A DNA stretch of 64,000 nt from Drosophila persimilis (GCF_003286085.1 NW_020825322.1:992001-1056000); one strand, 5' to 3'; shown: positions 12,146 through 23,966, counted from the first letter of the stretch. A program made the numbers and translations. The notes: generated from the letters alone by a model not told the origin.

Positions 12146-12486
12146 ATGTATTGCATATGAGTTTGGCTAAGTAATAATTAACTGAATTTGTTTATTTATA
12201 ATATGTGTGCGTGTGTGTGAGTGTGGGAGTGTTCGTCTGCCATTCGAATGTATGTATGTATGTTTGTGCGTGTTGTATGATATGATATTCACGCCTTGGC
12301 ATTTCACAACACTGGTCATACACAAACAATGAGCAATGAAACGAGTATGAGAATGAGCAAGATAGATATACAGAATGAGATGATTAGAGGGGAGGAGAAA
12401 TAGTAATTAACATTAGCGATATACAACGATATATGTATAAGAAACGTAGTACTTCCAGATAACAATGCAAAAACAGCAATAATAAT

Positions 12487-12542
12487 ACACACCACACACA
12501 CACACACACACCACACACACACACATACCACACACACACACA
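12487..12542. repeat. Compound (CA)n microsatellite
   Basis: Interrupted CA runs in non-coding sequence just upstream of the candidate exon at 12689. Confidence 0.9.
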
Positions 12543-12688
12543 ACACAGAAAGACTACATACATATTTAGAAGCATTGCTAAATGAATTATTATTAATGAT
12601 AATCCTGTATAAATGCCTCCCAAACCCAACCTCCCCTCCGCTCCGCTCCAACCAACCAACCAACACCCCATAGCACCTAGAACTCAAG

Positions 12689-13051
12689 AATTCCCAAGAA
12701 TCGACCAATAAGAGCAATCAAAACGGGACACAACCACAACTCCCCACAGCTCTAGTGTACACTATGGTGCCCAAATGCTATTATGCCACAAACTATGTCC
12801 TCGAATCCGATACGTGCTCATCCCTCTCGTCACACATTTCACTGGCGGAAACCAACCCAGTGGTTCCACCAGCCGCAGGAGGTCGCACTACAACAGTATC
12901 GGGATCCGAGGGAAACGGGCCACCGGCCCCATCAAGTTCAGTATACTCTCTGCAGGAGGAGATCGATCAGAACAAGAGCAACGAAGTGATCGAACACGCC
13001 CTCAGTGGGGGCTCAGGGGTTCCCCAGCAGGAAGAAGATACCCAAGAATAG
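12689..13051 (+). CDS. Candidate alternative terminal coding exon of CkIIbeta
   Basis: An open frame of about 120 codons ends with TAG at 13049-13051. Its codons mostly end in G or C, and the product looks like real protein (LVYTMVPKCYYATNYVLES, then Ser/Gly/Pro-rich sequence and an acidic tail QQEEDTQE). It is flanked by microsatellites and UTR-like DNA, and no other gene starts nearby. The frame stays open upstream to 12674. A phase-0 acceptor after CAAG at 12688 would join it to CkIIbeta exon five. The more usual-looking acceptors at 12749 and 12755 would need a one-base carry that exon five does not supply. From 12756 a second, phase-0 frame is also open for 78 codons. So coding status is likely, but the splice site and parent gene are inference. 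Confidence 0.45.
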   Translation, partial: NSQESTNKSNQNGTQPQLPTALVYTMVPKCYYATNYVLESDTCSSLSSHISLAETNPVVPPAAGGRTTTVSGSEGNGPPAPSSSVYSLQEEIDQNKSNEVIEHALSGGSGVPQQEEDTQE

Positions 13052-15701
13052 GATACACCACGCGCAGAGGAGAAACCAGTAAATGAGAGGCAGAAATGAA
13101 GTGAGAGAGGGAGATACCACTGGATGGCGGCACCGCACGGCACGGCACAGAACCTTACACACACACACACACGTAAACCTTACCCACACATTCATACATA
13201 ACACACATAGCAGAGCACAAGACAAAAGCAAATCCGCAAGATTCTCAAACGAAGACAAACTTCCATGTGGACACACTGGGCTGCGGCAAGTGTTGCCTTA
13301 TTCATCGCAAAAGCAATAATAATAATACATACCTTTATAAAAATTATAATCGCAAACAATTGAAAAAACAATCAATCAAAACTGAAAGACAAACAGAACG
13401 ATAAAAAGAGAATAAAGCGCTTAACGATAACCGATAGTACACCCGATTGTGCGGAGTGTGTGCGATCAGTAGTGTTGTACTCGTAGAGTTTTCCCCCAGT
13501 AAACGGTTGTTCGACCTTGTTCTAGTTAATGTACAAGTAGAAGAGAGTGTTGTGTTGCCACCACCAACCGCCACAGGTTTAGTTTTAGTTCTTTAAGAGG
13601 GTCCAAAATTTCAGAATCGTTGCAAACCCAGCCCAACCCCCTCCCCCACGCCAGCCTGCCACCATGTTGTTTGTTTCTGTTTTTTATACATTCTAAACGC
13701 ACTGTACTCTCAGAGGATTTCACAATTGTACTATTGTAGAAAAGAATTTGAATTGGAATTGGAATTTGAATTTGAATATTGCATACATTTTTAAATCTGC
13801 CAAAACGTAATAATATACAAACATACATATATAATTGTACAATTTTTATTTTGTTTTTTTTTTCTGTTAAGACATGAAATATTAATACTTGCGTAACGAT
13901 TAATTATTATAAAAAAAAAGTCGCAAAACAAACGAACGAAAGAAAAAAAAAAAAAAAGAGAAAACAAAAACACCTATACAATAAATTGAGAAACATTTTT
14001 TAAGCAAATTAGGAATTAATTATAAAATATATAGTATATATGTGTGTATATATCTACATATATATATATTTATATATAGATATGTATATGTATATGAGAA
14101 TCTATATAGAGATCGATAGAGAGGCCGAGGAGCGTTGATAATTTAATGTGAGATTGCAGAAAACTGTTTACAATTAATAAATGATCGATGTGAACGAAAG
14201 ACGGAGAAGAGAAGATATGTAGACGATGTAGACGAAACAAAAAGGAAATGAATATAATGGAGAACAAAAGTAATAATAACAATAACTAAAAATAAAAACG
14301 AAACTGATATTTAATACAAATCACAGTCTATCATTTTGCCACACTCGAAATACTACCCTCCCCGCAATCTCATGATCCATTATACGATAGCGTAGCCCAT
14401 CCATCCATGCTTGAACTGTAATCGAATCAAGTGTTTCACGAAGTTCCCGTTCTCGTGCCCGCCAAATGTCCGCCCGGCTGTTACCACTGTTCCACGTCGT
14501 GTGTCGTGTGCCGAGTGCCGTGTGCCATGTTTCATGTTCCATGTTTGATGTTCCTTTTTGCTTTACTTTTAATTTATTTTCACTTTTTTCATGCCACCTA
14601 TGCTATGAATCTACGACTGTATCTAGGACTATATTGCACTCTGTCAGGAGATCCTTAGTCGTCCCGATCCCGAGGCAGAGGCTGAGTGATCGTCGTTGTG
14701 CGTGACACTATTCCTACTCCCACTCCTGCTCTCTCTCTCTCTCTCTCCAAATCACACTTTCCCCATCACCCTGCTCTTATCTAACTTTATATCACTTTAA
14801 CTTATATATCACACTCTCTCGCACCCATTGAAACACTCGCACACACACACACAAGCAACGACGACGCTAGCGCTGTGCCATGCTCTAACGGCACGGCCAA
14901 CGATACGATGGTCGGACAGACAGCAGGGACAAAAGCTAGCTGCTGCAGCACCAGTACTGTACTGCTTGTCCACATATTTACCGTCTTTTCTTACCTCCCG
15001 CTTACCCCCGCTCGATCAAACCGAATGCGAATGTGAAATCCGAAAAGAATAATAATAATAATTGTTTGATAAATAAAAAATATCTGCTAAAAATACTTTT
15101 ACTATTGCTTATGTATTATACTATATTATATTTTTATCCATTGGCTGGGCCCTGAGAAACATACCCTAGCATACCTCACCTACACTGCATTCTGCCTGCT
15201 TTGCCCTGCCATTCGGTGGAGGTGGATAACTACATACAGTATACATAAACAAATCCATACAACTGTTACCCAAAGAAAGCCATATCACCATTAAACCACA
15301 TCTAAAACCTACAACCGAATCACGGACAGATCACAGTACAGAACGACACACACACACACACACACACACAATACTAGATGGTTGCTCTAAGCTTCGAATC
15401 GAATGAGTAAAAAAAAACTCCTTTTTTTGGGATCCGATCCTCCAACATCCGAAATCCTGCCCATTGAACATTTGCGATTTGATTTGTGCCCCAAAACAAC
15501 AAAACATTTTTCGTTGGTTTAATGCCCACCATAATATTATGGTTCTCGATATAAGCATTCATGCAAACATACATATACATACATATAACATACATACATA
15601 CATACATATATACCACTGATTCATTGATTGATATTTAGATGTGTGTGTTTGATCACATTTATATACATTCTCTTTATCTTCTGCTTTCTTTTTTACTTTC
15701 T

Positions 15702-15732
<31 letters not shown>

Positions 15733-15827
15733 GTGTCTTGTGTGTGTGGTTCGTTCTCTGATCCAATCCGATCCGATCGGATATTGATAATGATGGTATT
15801 TTTTCCGATTCGATGGTAAAACGATAG
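13052..15827 (+). other. UTR/intron-like sequence of the CkIIbeta 3' region
   Basis: AT-rich with A-runs, TATA runs and CA repeats. Poly(A)-signal-like AATAAA motifs occur near 13979 and 14174. No coding frame with sensible codon use was found. It probably serves as 3' UTR for the upstream terminal exons and as intron for the 15828 exon. Confidence 0.5.
15344..15370. repeat. (CA)n microsatellite
   Basis: Uninterrupted CA run in the CkIIbeta downstream region. Confidence 0.9.
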
Positions 15828-15899
15828 CAACGTGGTCAGCCACCCAAGGACGAAGAGCCTGAGAATAATGCCATCGATACGATTCCAAAGCGCATCTAA
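15828..15899 (+). CDS. CkIIbeta: Alternative terminal exon of CkIIbeta (23-residue C-terminus)
   Basis: After an acceptor (ACGATAG, with a T-rich tract about 20 bp upstream) a phase-0 frame reads 23 codons, including QPPKDEEPENNAIDTIPKRI, then TAA at 15897-15899. Joined to exon five (ending MPLRA) this gives a 236-aa CK2-beta. D. melanogaster CkIIbeta is known for isoforms that differ only in the last exon, with lengths of about 215-235 aa. That and the exact phase make this assignment likely. The acidic, Pro-rich extension would lengthen the flexible tail that contacts the catalytic subunit. Confidence 0.7.
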   Translation, partial: QRGQPPKDEEPENNAIDTIPKRI

Positions 15900-17340
15900 G
15901 CGCATCCCAAGATCCAAGCAGTGCAGCCCCAAGCAAGCAACAATCCAGCAGAGAGCCGATACCAAGCATACACACATTCAAACAGACACACACACACACA
16001 CGATACCCACACCCACACAAACAACAACAACAAAACAGAAATCATCGTTAAATTGTGGATGCATAGTAAAATGAAGTAAAGAAATAGCGTTAACAAGGCC
16101 CCCTTAGCCCACACAAACACACACACACACACAAACACACACACGAAACGAGGACAAGGACCAACATCCAAAACACACAACACAACGCTGGATATCACTT
16201 ATCGATGAAAGCTATCGATAATGCACACTCACATACAGACCTGTTCCCGAAAAACCTATAGGACACGGCGCGCATTCAAGTTTATTCTTTGCATTTTATT
16301 TAATAAGTGAAGGGCGGCTAAACGAGTTTAGAATAGTTTTTAAAACAACAAAATATTTAGTCAAGAAGTGGCCGGACCGGATAAACCCACCTCACTGTCC
16401 TCTCTCTCCTCTCCCCACCCTCTCCCTCTCCCTGTCCATATCCTTATCCATTTACTGATTCCTATCCGTATGCCCCGCCACCGCCCACCCGTAATCGTTC
16501 ACGTTTAAAACCGCTTTGTCTTCTAGTAACCGAAACACTTAAAACTACAGAGAGAAAAAAAAACTAACCCAAGCTGCACGAAACATTGGAATTATTACAG
16601 CAACAAAGTTTCAAAAAAAAAAAAAATAGATAAAAACGCAACCCGCAACGCAACCAACAAAACCTAAACAAATAATTAAAATTAAAAAAAAAAACAAAAA
16701 ACAAAAAAACTGAACGTGAGCCGAATTCTAAATAGAGAAAAAGTAAATAATAGGGTGTAGATAGGGTTTCCCTATTTCTTTCGAGATCCGAGAGTGCATA
16801 CTTATATAAAATACATATACAACATAAACATATAAACAATATACTGTTAGCTTATTTATATACATATATATACACACACACACACATACATACATATTTA
16901 AAACAACAAAACCAACAACAACAACCAACAAACGGAAAACCAACAACAACAACAAAAAACCAACAAAATATTTTATGTATTTTTTTAATGTATTTAAGAA
17001 ATAATTAAGATTAAAAAACAAAATGAAACAAACAAAAAAACAAAAACGATGAAGAAAGTTATGAGGAGGAGGAACACTAAAGAAACCAATAAGAGAAAAG
17101 TCGAGTGTTCGCCACAGAGAGAAAGAAAAAGAGAGAGAGAGAGAGAGAGAGATACCCTTATCGCAGGAATTATATAGCAAAGAGCTCTTGAGTTGATGCC
17201 CAAGGAAATGAGAGATAAAATCCGACGAAGAAGAATATTGATGAGGAGAAAACAAAGAAGAAGAAAACAATAAAATGATGAAAACCAAAAATCAATCAAA
17301 ATATTTTGTTTATTTCAATTTTCAATGGCATTAAATCTTT
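15900..17340 (+). other. 3' UTR-like sequence after the last CkIIbeta exon
   Basis: A- and CA-rich sequence with no coding frame. Paired CGATA sites lie at 16200-16221 (TTATCGATGAAAGCTATCGA). An AATAAA at 17269-17274 is a good candidate for the distal polyadenylation site. Confidence 0.5.
17130..17152. repeat. (GA)n microsatellite
   Basis: Perfect GA run within the distal CkIIbeta 3' region. Confidence 0.9.
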
Positions 17341-17378
17341 ACCCCTTCTTAGCCACGACCCGAATATCCACCGAAGAT

Positions 17379-17823
17379 CTAAAGGCTTACCTTTTTTCCA
17401 GCCCAGCGGCCAACTATCCGTCCGGACTCAAGCCACCAATCGCACGTGTCTTTGCTGATCTTTGCCTCCAATACTGGTCCAGGCAATAGTTTTGATTTCC
17501 GCTTGTTATCTTTGAAATTAACAGCTTTGGTATCCAACAAATCGGATGTGTTTAATGGCCCTTGGTTGGGAGCTAGATATACCTGAAGCTATATCAAAGG
17601 AAAGTTCAAGTTTGCTGCCAATTTGTAAGGTTTTTCAGCTATGACACTTTTTTTGTATGGTAAGCTATGTATTTCTTTTTTCGTTGAAGATGTGTTTTTC
17701 TTTGGTAGGTGTAAGATCCATCAAAATATGCTGAACCTTATCATCAAAGTTGTCCAAAGAATGACAGGGTCGAACCTTTTTCTTAGTTAAACCACCTTTA
17801 TCTTGTATTATACTATTAATTTC
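17379..17823 (-). pseudogene. Unidentified, apparently decayed coding sequence
   Basis: On the minus strand two frames with protein-like composition follow each other. One covers 17823-17665 (53 codons, containing VRPCHSLDNFDDKVQHILMD). The other covers 17588-17379 (about 70 codons, containing KDTCDWWLESGRIVGRWAGK). They are in different frames, each ends in a stop, and no GT-AG intron joins them cleanly. The DNA is less AT-rich than its surroundings. I do not recognise the family. It could be a dead gene, a transposon remnant, or two exons of a fast-evolving gene whose splice sites I misread. Confidence 0.35.
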
Positions 17824-18109
17824 TCAGAGTTCCACTGTCTTATCCAGAAACGAAGATCTCAATAGACCTAAATACCGCTAGAGGGCTTGAGTCTGCGCAC
17901 CAGGACAGGCGTTTTTTTTTCAATTTTTAAAATCTGCTCAACCAAGTCCTACAACAGCCTTGTGTTTGGCTTTGTAAAGTAGAGTGAAATCATTCCGAAT
18001 GGTAAATGGAAATCATGGAAATAGTGGACTGCTAAATGATCCTCTCCCTCCTCCTAGCACCCTTGGGTCCGCACGAAAATCGTGTACAGTTAAGAGGACT
18101 ACACAATGA

Positions 18110-18916
18110 TGGTTACTTTTTCAATTTTTTTTATTTTATTTTTAAATAAATTAGAAAGTTCTTCGTAAAATCGAAGAATCCATTATGTTGCTGCTAGGGC
18201 CTGCTGCTGGTTGGGAGTTGTTGCCGGATCATCCTGCGGCTGCGGCTACGGCTGCTGCTACGGTTTTATCTTTCTTTTATATCATTTATTTGTGTTGTGT
18301 ATTTTCATTTTGTTTTTGCATTGTCTTTGAATCATTTTGCTTATCGCCAGCCCCGCCGCAGCTCTCGTTCTTATTCGTCGTTTTGTTTCACGTTTCCTCT
18401 CTCTTATACATATAACATTTTTCTCATTTGCTTTACCTATCCTCCCCCTTCTTTTCAATCTCTGTGACGATTTCCAGGGTTTCCTGTTACAGTTATGTGT
18501 ATGTCTATATGTATATAAAAAAAAATTTACAGTTTTACATAATTACGGATGGTTTGGAGAGGGGTTCGTTCGCGGGTCCGCAACGCCGAAGGCGAGTAAA
18601 CACACATAAATCATGATCAAATTTCTTAGTTTTCGAACAAAAGAGAATTACAAGTACTCAAAATTTAGAGCTTAAAACAAAACAAAAATGTATATATATA
18701 TATAGTTAATTTTGGAAATTTCCTTAAAGGTCGAATGGATGCTTGTGGGCGGGGGGCGGGGGATGATGTCGGCCGGGTGTAGTAATAGTAGTAGTATTTG
18801 ATGCTGTTCATTCTGTTTGTTGTTGTTGTTGTTTGTGGTTGTTGTTAAGTTACATAATTGTGTTATCAGTCTGAAATGATCTTCTAGCCATCGTGGTGGG
18901 GGGCGCTAGGGCCGCC
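18110..18916 (-). other. Hsc70-3: 3' UTR of Hsc70-3
   Basis: Non-coding on both strands apart from chance frames. T-rich DNA at 18118-18150 gives AATAAA-type signals on the minus strand and is a plausible 3' end, implying a UTR of roughly 0.8 kb. Confidence 0.5.
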
Positions 18917-20993
18917 TTACAGCTCGTCCTTGAGATCGGCATCATCGCCGCCCTCTGGAGGTGGTGCGCCGCCAGTGCCCTGATAGAGCTTGGCAATCAC
19001 CGGCTGGACGATGGCCTCGAGGTCCTTCTTCTGCTTCTTGTACTCCTCTGGATCGGCGTCAGGGTTCTGCTCGAGCCACTTGATCGACTCATCGATGGCC
19101 GATTCCAGCTTGGTCTTCTCGTCGTCGCTCAGCTTGGCGCCCAGCTTCTCCTTGTCGCCGATCTGGTTTTTCAGGCTGTAGGCATACGACTCCAGCTCGT
19201 TGCGGGTCTCGACGCGCTCCTTGAGCTTCTTGTCCTCATCGGCGAATTTCTCAGCATCGTGGATCATGCGATCAATGTCTTCTGGCGTCAGGCGGTTCTG
19301 GTCGTTGGTGATGACAATCTTCTCCTTGTTTCCGGTGCCCTTGTCCTCGGCGCTGACCTGCAGGATGCCGTTGGCGTCAATCTCGAACGAGACCTCGATC
19401 TGGGGAATGCCGCGTGGTGCTGGTGGGATGCCAGTCAGATCGAATTTACCCAAGAGATGGTTGTCCTTGGTCATGGGGCGCTCGCCCTCGTACACCTGAA
19501 TGGTGACGGTGTGCTGATTGTCCGAAGCGGTCGAGAATACCTGCGACTTCTTGGTGGGGATCACGGTGTTGCGGGGAATCAATTTGGTCATCACACCGCC
19601 AACGGTTTCGATGCCCATGGTCAGTGGGTTGACATCAAGCAGAACGATGGCATCGGTGTCCTGTTCGCCAGAGAGAACGCCAGCCTGAACGGCGGCACCA
19701 TAGGCCACAGCCTCATCGGGATTGATGCCGCGAGAGGGTTCCTTGCCACCGAAGAAGTCCTTGACCAGCTGCTGGACCTTGGGGATACGAGTGGAACCGC
19801 CAACCAGCACAATCTCGTTCACGTCCTTCTTGTTCATGTCGGCATCCTCGAGCACCTTCTGCACGGGCTTCAGGGTGGAGCGGAAGAGATCCAGGTTGAG
19901 CTCCTCGAACTTGGCACGGGTCAGAGTCTCGGAGAAGTCGTCGCCCTCGAAGAAGGACTCGATCTCAATGCGCACTTGGTGGGAGCCGGACAGGGCGCGC
20001 TTGGCCTTCTCTACCTCACGACGCAGCTTCTGCACGGCACGGTTGTCCTTGCGGATGTCCTTACCCTTCTTCTTCTTGTACAGCTTGATGAAATGGTCCA
20101 TCACGCGCTGATCGAAGTCCTCGCCTCCCAAATGAGTGTCGCCGTTGGTGGCCACCACCTCGAACACGCCGTTATCGATGGTCAGCAGGGAGACATCGAA
20201 GGTACCGCCGCCCAGATCGAACACCAACACGTTCTTCTCGCCCTCCCTCTTATCCAGACCGTAGGCAATGGCCGCAGCAGTCGGTTCGTTGATAATGCGC
20301 ATAACATTGAGACCGGCAATGACGCCAGCATCCTTGGTGGCTTGACGCTGGGCATCGTTGAAGTAGGCCGGCACTGTGACCACGGCGTGGGTGACCTTCT
20401 TGCCCAGATAAGCTTCGGCGGTTTCCTTCATCTTGCCGAGGACCATGGCAGAGATCTCCTCGGGGGCGAACACCTTGGCGCCCTGCGACGTGTCCACGCT
20501 GATGTGCGGCTTTGAGTTCTTTTCGACCACCTTGAAGGGGAAGAACTTAATGTCGTGCTGGACATTTGTGTCGGACCACTCGCGACCGATCAGCCGTTTG
20601 GCATCGAAGACTGTGTTCTCAGGATTTGTCGTCAACTGGTTCTTGGCGGCGTCACCAATCAGACGCTCGCCATCGGCAGTGAAGGCCACATATGAGGGCG
20701 TGATACGGTTGCCCTGATCGTTGGCAATGATCTCCACGCGTCCGTTCTTGTAAACGCCAACGCTGCATAAATGGAATGGGACAAAAGGAGGCCATGAGTA
20801 CCGATCGATTCGAATAGGATAGAATGGGGACAGGAGGATGGGCTTTAACGAGCAATAAGAATACCTACCAAGAGTATGTGGTTCCCAGATCAATGCCAAT
20901 GACGGTGCCCAGTTCCTTGTCCTTCTCTTTCTTTTCCTCGCCCAGCGAGAGGCCGACAAAGGCCACCACAGCCAGTAATATACATAACCTCAT
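18917..20993 (-). CDS. Hsc70-3: BiP/GRP78, endoplasmic reticulum Hsp70 chaperone
   Basis: Two coding exons, 20993-20869 and 20762-18917, with intron GTAGGT...ATGCAG splitting the Cys codon after TTYS. They encode 656 aa, the usual fly BiP length. The signal peptide is [18 protein letters not shown]. The ATPase domain has [24 protein letters not shown] and [14 protein letters not shown]. The interdomain linker is [13 protein letters not shown], followed by the substrate-binding domain and lid. The protein ends in KDEL, which keeps it in the ER. It binds unfolded secretory proteins, supports translocation and restrains the UPR sensors. Protein similarity to BiP is unmistakable and all key motifs are intact. 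A further noncoding first exon and a stress-type promoter lie upstream near 24 kb. Confidence 0.98.
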
Positions 20994-21111
20994 CTTGAAG
21001 ATTCTTCAAAATAAACTGTAAGCGAGAGAGTGAAAATTATTTGCGATTAGTATTTATTTCGATAATTCCCTAGAGCTTGACTTTTGTACACGTCAACACA
21101 CTGACTAGATG

Positions 21112-21114
<3 letters not shown>

Positions 21115-21143
<29 letters not shown>
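21115..21143. repeat. (CA)n microsatellite in the Hsc70-3 leader intron
   Basis: Perfect CA run just upstream of the coding exon. Confidence 0.95.
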
Positions 21144-21145
<2 letters not shown>

Positions 21146-22854
21146 GCACCGTGGGGGAACAAAGAGAGAGAGAATAAAATTGCTGACGTCGATTTCAACA
21201 AGTGTCAACAGGTACCGTTAGGTGTCCTACTTAAGCACTGAGCGACGACGACGTCAGCGCCGGCCTATAAGAATTTATGGTACACTTCCTAAATGGCACA
21301 CTTGGCTTTTGTCTATACCTGGAATAATTTGAGAGATGGAAACGCTGCGATTACTAATTAACAAGACACACGTCTGCTTCAGAGGCTAACTGGCCAACAA
21401 CTGTAAACTGTAAGGCGCTGTTCAAGACGTGTGCTGCCCCTTGCTGCTGCCGGCACTGACATTGACCGACGCCAACGTCAACGCAGGCAGCGCAGTAGCA
21501 TTGGGGGGAGACTTTTTTGTATACGTGTAACATTTTTCTGGTTCTTTCTGTTGCTTAATCTCCAAGCGAAGGTTGAGAGAGCGAGAGAGATAGAGCGGGA
21601 GAGTAGCAGCCGGCTCTTGGAGTGGGGCGAGAGCAACAAAGATAGCAGCAAACTGGTTTTTTTTATTCTTCCATAAACATCGTGCTCTAAGAACAATGTA
21701 CTAACAAACAGACTCGGACACACATGTGGTGAAAGTCTCTGTGGCGGCAGAACCGGCAAGAGCCACTAACAAAATGAATTTGCACAGCTGTTTTATTATT
21801 ACTCTCACGCTCTCTCGCACACTGCTTTATCTACAAATTGCTAACCGAGTTTTTGTTCCTATATTTTTTCACTGACGTGTACTTTGCCAAAGACCAAAGA
21901 GAGAGCCGGATCACAATGCGTGGAGGAAGCTTTAAATCTGCTATAAATGACGTGTAAAAAGCTGATTGAATGGCATGCACACATACATCCATACGTACAT
22001 GATGCACGCACACAACACAGCCAGACAGAAGAAGAAGAAGGAGCGGCAGAGACGGCGATAAAGTTGGCGCAAGCGCCCTAGTCTGTTCAGATAAAATATT
22101 AATATCGCAATTTGTTGGACTTATTTTATAAGAAAATTGATGAAGATTATAGAAGCTAGACTACAGGAGTTTGGGTACAACAATAGCGGATAAATGGGCC
22201 TGTAGGGACCGTTCGCCGCATACGTCAGAGTTCTCAGACATGTCCAATATGAACAGCGGAATATGTGAATGAACTTTGCGGCTAATTTGTTAATAACATA
22301 CGCTACGGTAATTTATGCGTTACCAACTGCTATGAATAGGCACAGCTTTGCGCATAAATTGGTTAATTATGCACAGCACGGCCAGAAATGCCACACGTCA
22401 CAGTGCCGCATAGGCCGGAATACTCGAATAAAAAGATGTTAACGTCAACTGAATTTGTTGCAATGCAACCAAAGGAAAGCTTTGCCTATTTCTGGGAAAT
22501 TCTCTTTGGGGGCACGTGTTGGTTTTCCTGCAGGCTGCTGCTGTGGCAATTTTTTTAGAGGCCAGGACCACCTTTTGCCAACATGGCGGCAGAATTGCAT
22601 TTGTCAGCCGTCCCACTGCAATTACTCTTTTATTCGAAGCACTACTCACTATTCCTATTGAACCTATCTAGTCTTCGCACTGGATTATTAGAAATTTTAA
22701 AAACTTACACTCGGAATATTTTCGCTTAAACCTTCTCGAATTGTCGATTTCTGAAATTCTGAACGACCCAACACTTCACAAAAATGTATTCTAATATAAC
22801 TACACATTTTCTACACATTTGGTACATACTTGCTACATAATGGAAGGAAAAAGA

Positions 22855-23043
22855 GGGTATGGACAACAGGCAAAACCGTCCAGAGAAGCCAACTAATGCA
22901 AGGTAAAATCCACCCCATTGGCTCAATATACCTTGCACGAAAACAGCTTTGTGTATTGAAAGTATATTGTCGTCACACGCGAGGTGAGGTTCGTATGAAC
23001 CTTGCACTTTGCCATGGCTGTTTTTGGCTGTTGTCCATACCCC
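22855..23043. mobile_element. Foldback/MITE-like element, copy 1
   Basis: A 189-bp unit bounded by near-inverted ends (GGGTATGGACAACAGGCAAA at left, mirrored by TGTTGTCCATACCC at right). It has a second inverted pair in the centre (AATATACCTTG ... AAAGTATATT) and a short palindromic AGGTTCGTATGAACCT. A second copy with the same order of parts lies at 33033-33220. There is no coding capacity and no clear target-site duplication. Both copies share the downstream sequence ACGACTCATTTTTT. Confidence 0.6.
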
Positions 23044-23093
23044 TTTTTATAGCCCAATTAAAAGCTACGACTCATTTTTTCCTTCCAGGAGAG

Positions 23094-23138
23094 AGCACTT
23101 ATCGATAAGATCTCTCGGAAATATACCAAAATATACCG
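23094..23138 (-). promoter_or_regulatory. Promoter-like module: motif 6 plus DRE
   Basis: On the minus strand two GGTATATTT boxes (Ohler motif 6-like) precede CTTATCGATAAG, a 12-bp palindromic DRE, and then GTGC. The order and spacing resemble the modules at 32513 and 34167, but the GGTCACACTG part is missing. It lies about 50 bp from foldback copy 1. Confidence 0.4.
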
Positions 23139-23662
23139 TAAATATGCCGGTGAAATTCTGACACTTTGCCGGCTAGTAGGGGTGAAAGTCTTTCGATTAT
23201 TGTCTTGGATCTAAGGATGGGAGTACTAATATTTATGTCCCTCAAAGAGGAGTTAATCAAATTAGTGTAAAAGGACACATGTTACATACAGAAGGAAGCG
23301 TGTCCACCCACATTGCGTTTGTTTGTTTTTGTTTTAGTTGAAAACGTATTTGTTTTCTATCATATCCATAGTTCTCGATAGTTCTCAATTACAATCGATA
23401 TACAAATTTGTATATGTAAAATAAATACTTTGAAAAGTTTGAACAATTCCAAGAGAATTAGCGCAAAGTTTACGGCTTACAGACAGTTTTTAAACATAGC
23501 TGAATTTTTTGATTCTGCACGCATGCTTATATACCAAACACACACAAGTACAGCTTTGGGCCACGTCAGTGCTCAACTGCGTCGGAGCAGTATTGGAGAA
23601 CGCCTGTCTGTCCAAACTGATTTTCAAACAAACAAAATTTCGCCGCCTTCGTTGGTACTTAC

Positions 23663-23966
23663 TTTTGCTAACTTAAACTAATTGCTGCACGCAAAAAAAA
23701 AATATTATGAATTAATTGTCACTTTGTTGTGCTCCGCTTCTAAGTGGTTAAGTCTTTGTTGTCTTTTGGCTTGGTTTCATAAAATTAATGGAATTATATA
23801 TTTTGTTTGTAAATTGTATGATTCAGTCACGGTTTTTTTTGTTTATTTGGAACTTTCTTGTATTCTTGTAATCGCACTGTTCTTTTTTAATCCAATGTAA
23901 CGATTTTGTCGCGTCTTTTGTCTCTTGTGCTCAATGTTGTTTTCCGCTGACGTTTGTTTTGAAACT
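23663..23966 (-). other. Hsc70-3: Noncoding first exon of Hsc70-3
   Basis: Inferred from an initiator-like TCAGTT (A at 23966) 33 bp after a TATA box, and a strong donor (AAA/GTAAGTA) at 23663/23662. There is no long frame in it. The length, about 300 nt, suits a stress-translated leader. Confidence 0.55.

Larger units (their letters stand above)
21016..23662 (-). promoter_or_regulatory. Hsc70-3: Leader intron of Hsc70-3 with several TGACGT-type sites
   Basis: The intron runs from a GTAAGT donor (at 23662) to a TTACAG acceptor (21018-21016). It contains no credible coding sequence. It carries ATF6/XBP1/CREB-like cores: TGACGTC near 21183, GACGTCA near 21250, TGACGTGT near 21872 and 21948, and CCACGTCA near 23561. 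A TATAAG-like sequence near 21265 could mark an alternative promoter. The foldback element at 22855-23043 lies inside it. Confidence 0.5.

Noticed and set aside
16728..17288. 186-codon minus-strand frame
   Set aside because: Low-complexity hydrophobic product from A/GA-rich UTR sequence.
18893..20515. 540-codon open frame on the plus strand
   Set aside because: It lies exactly antisense to Hsc70-3. Long antisense frames are a known by-product of the codon bias of Hsp70 genes, and the product has no domain that I recognise.
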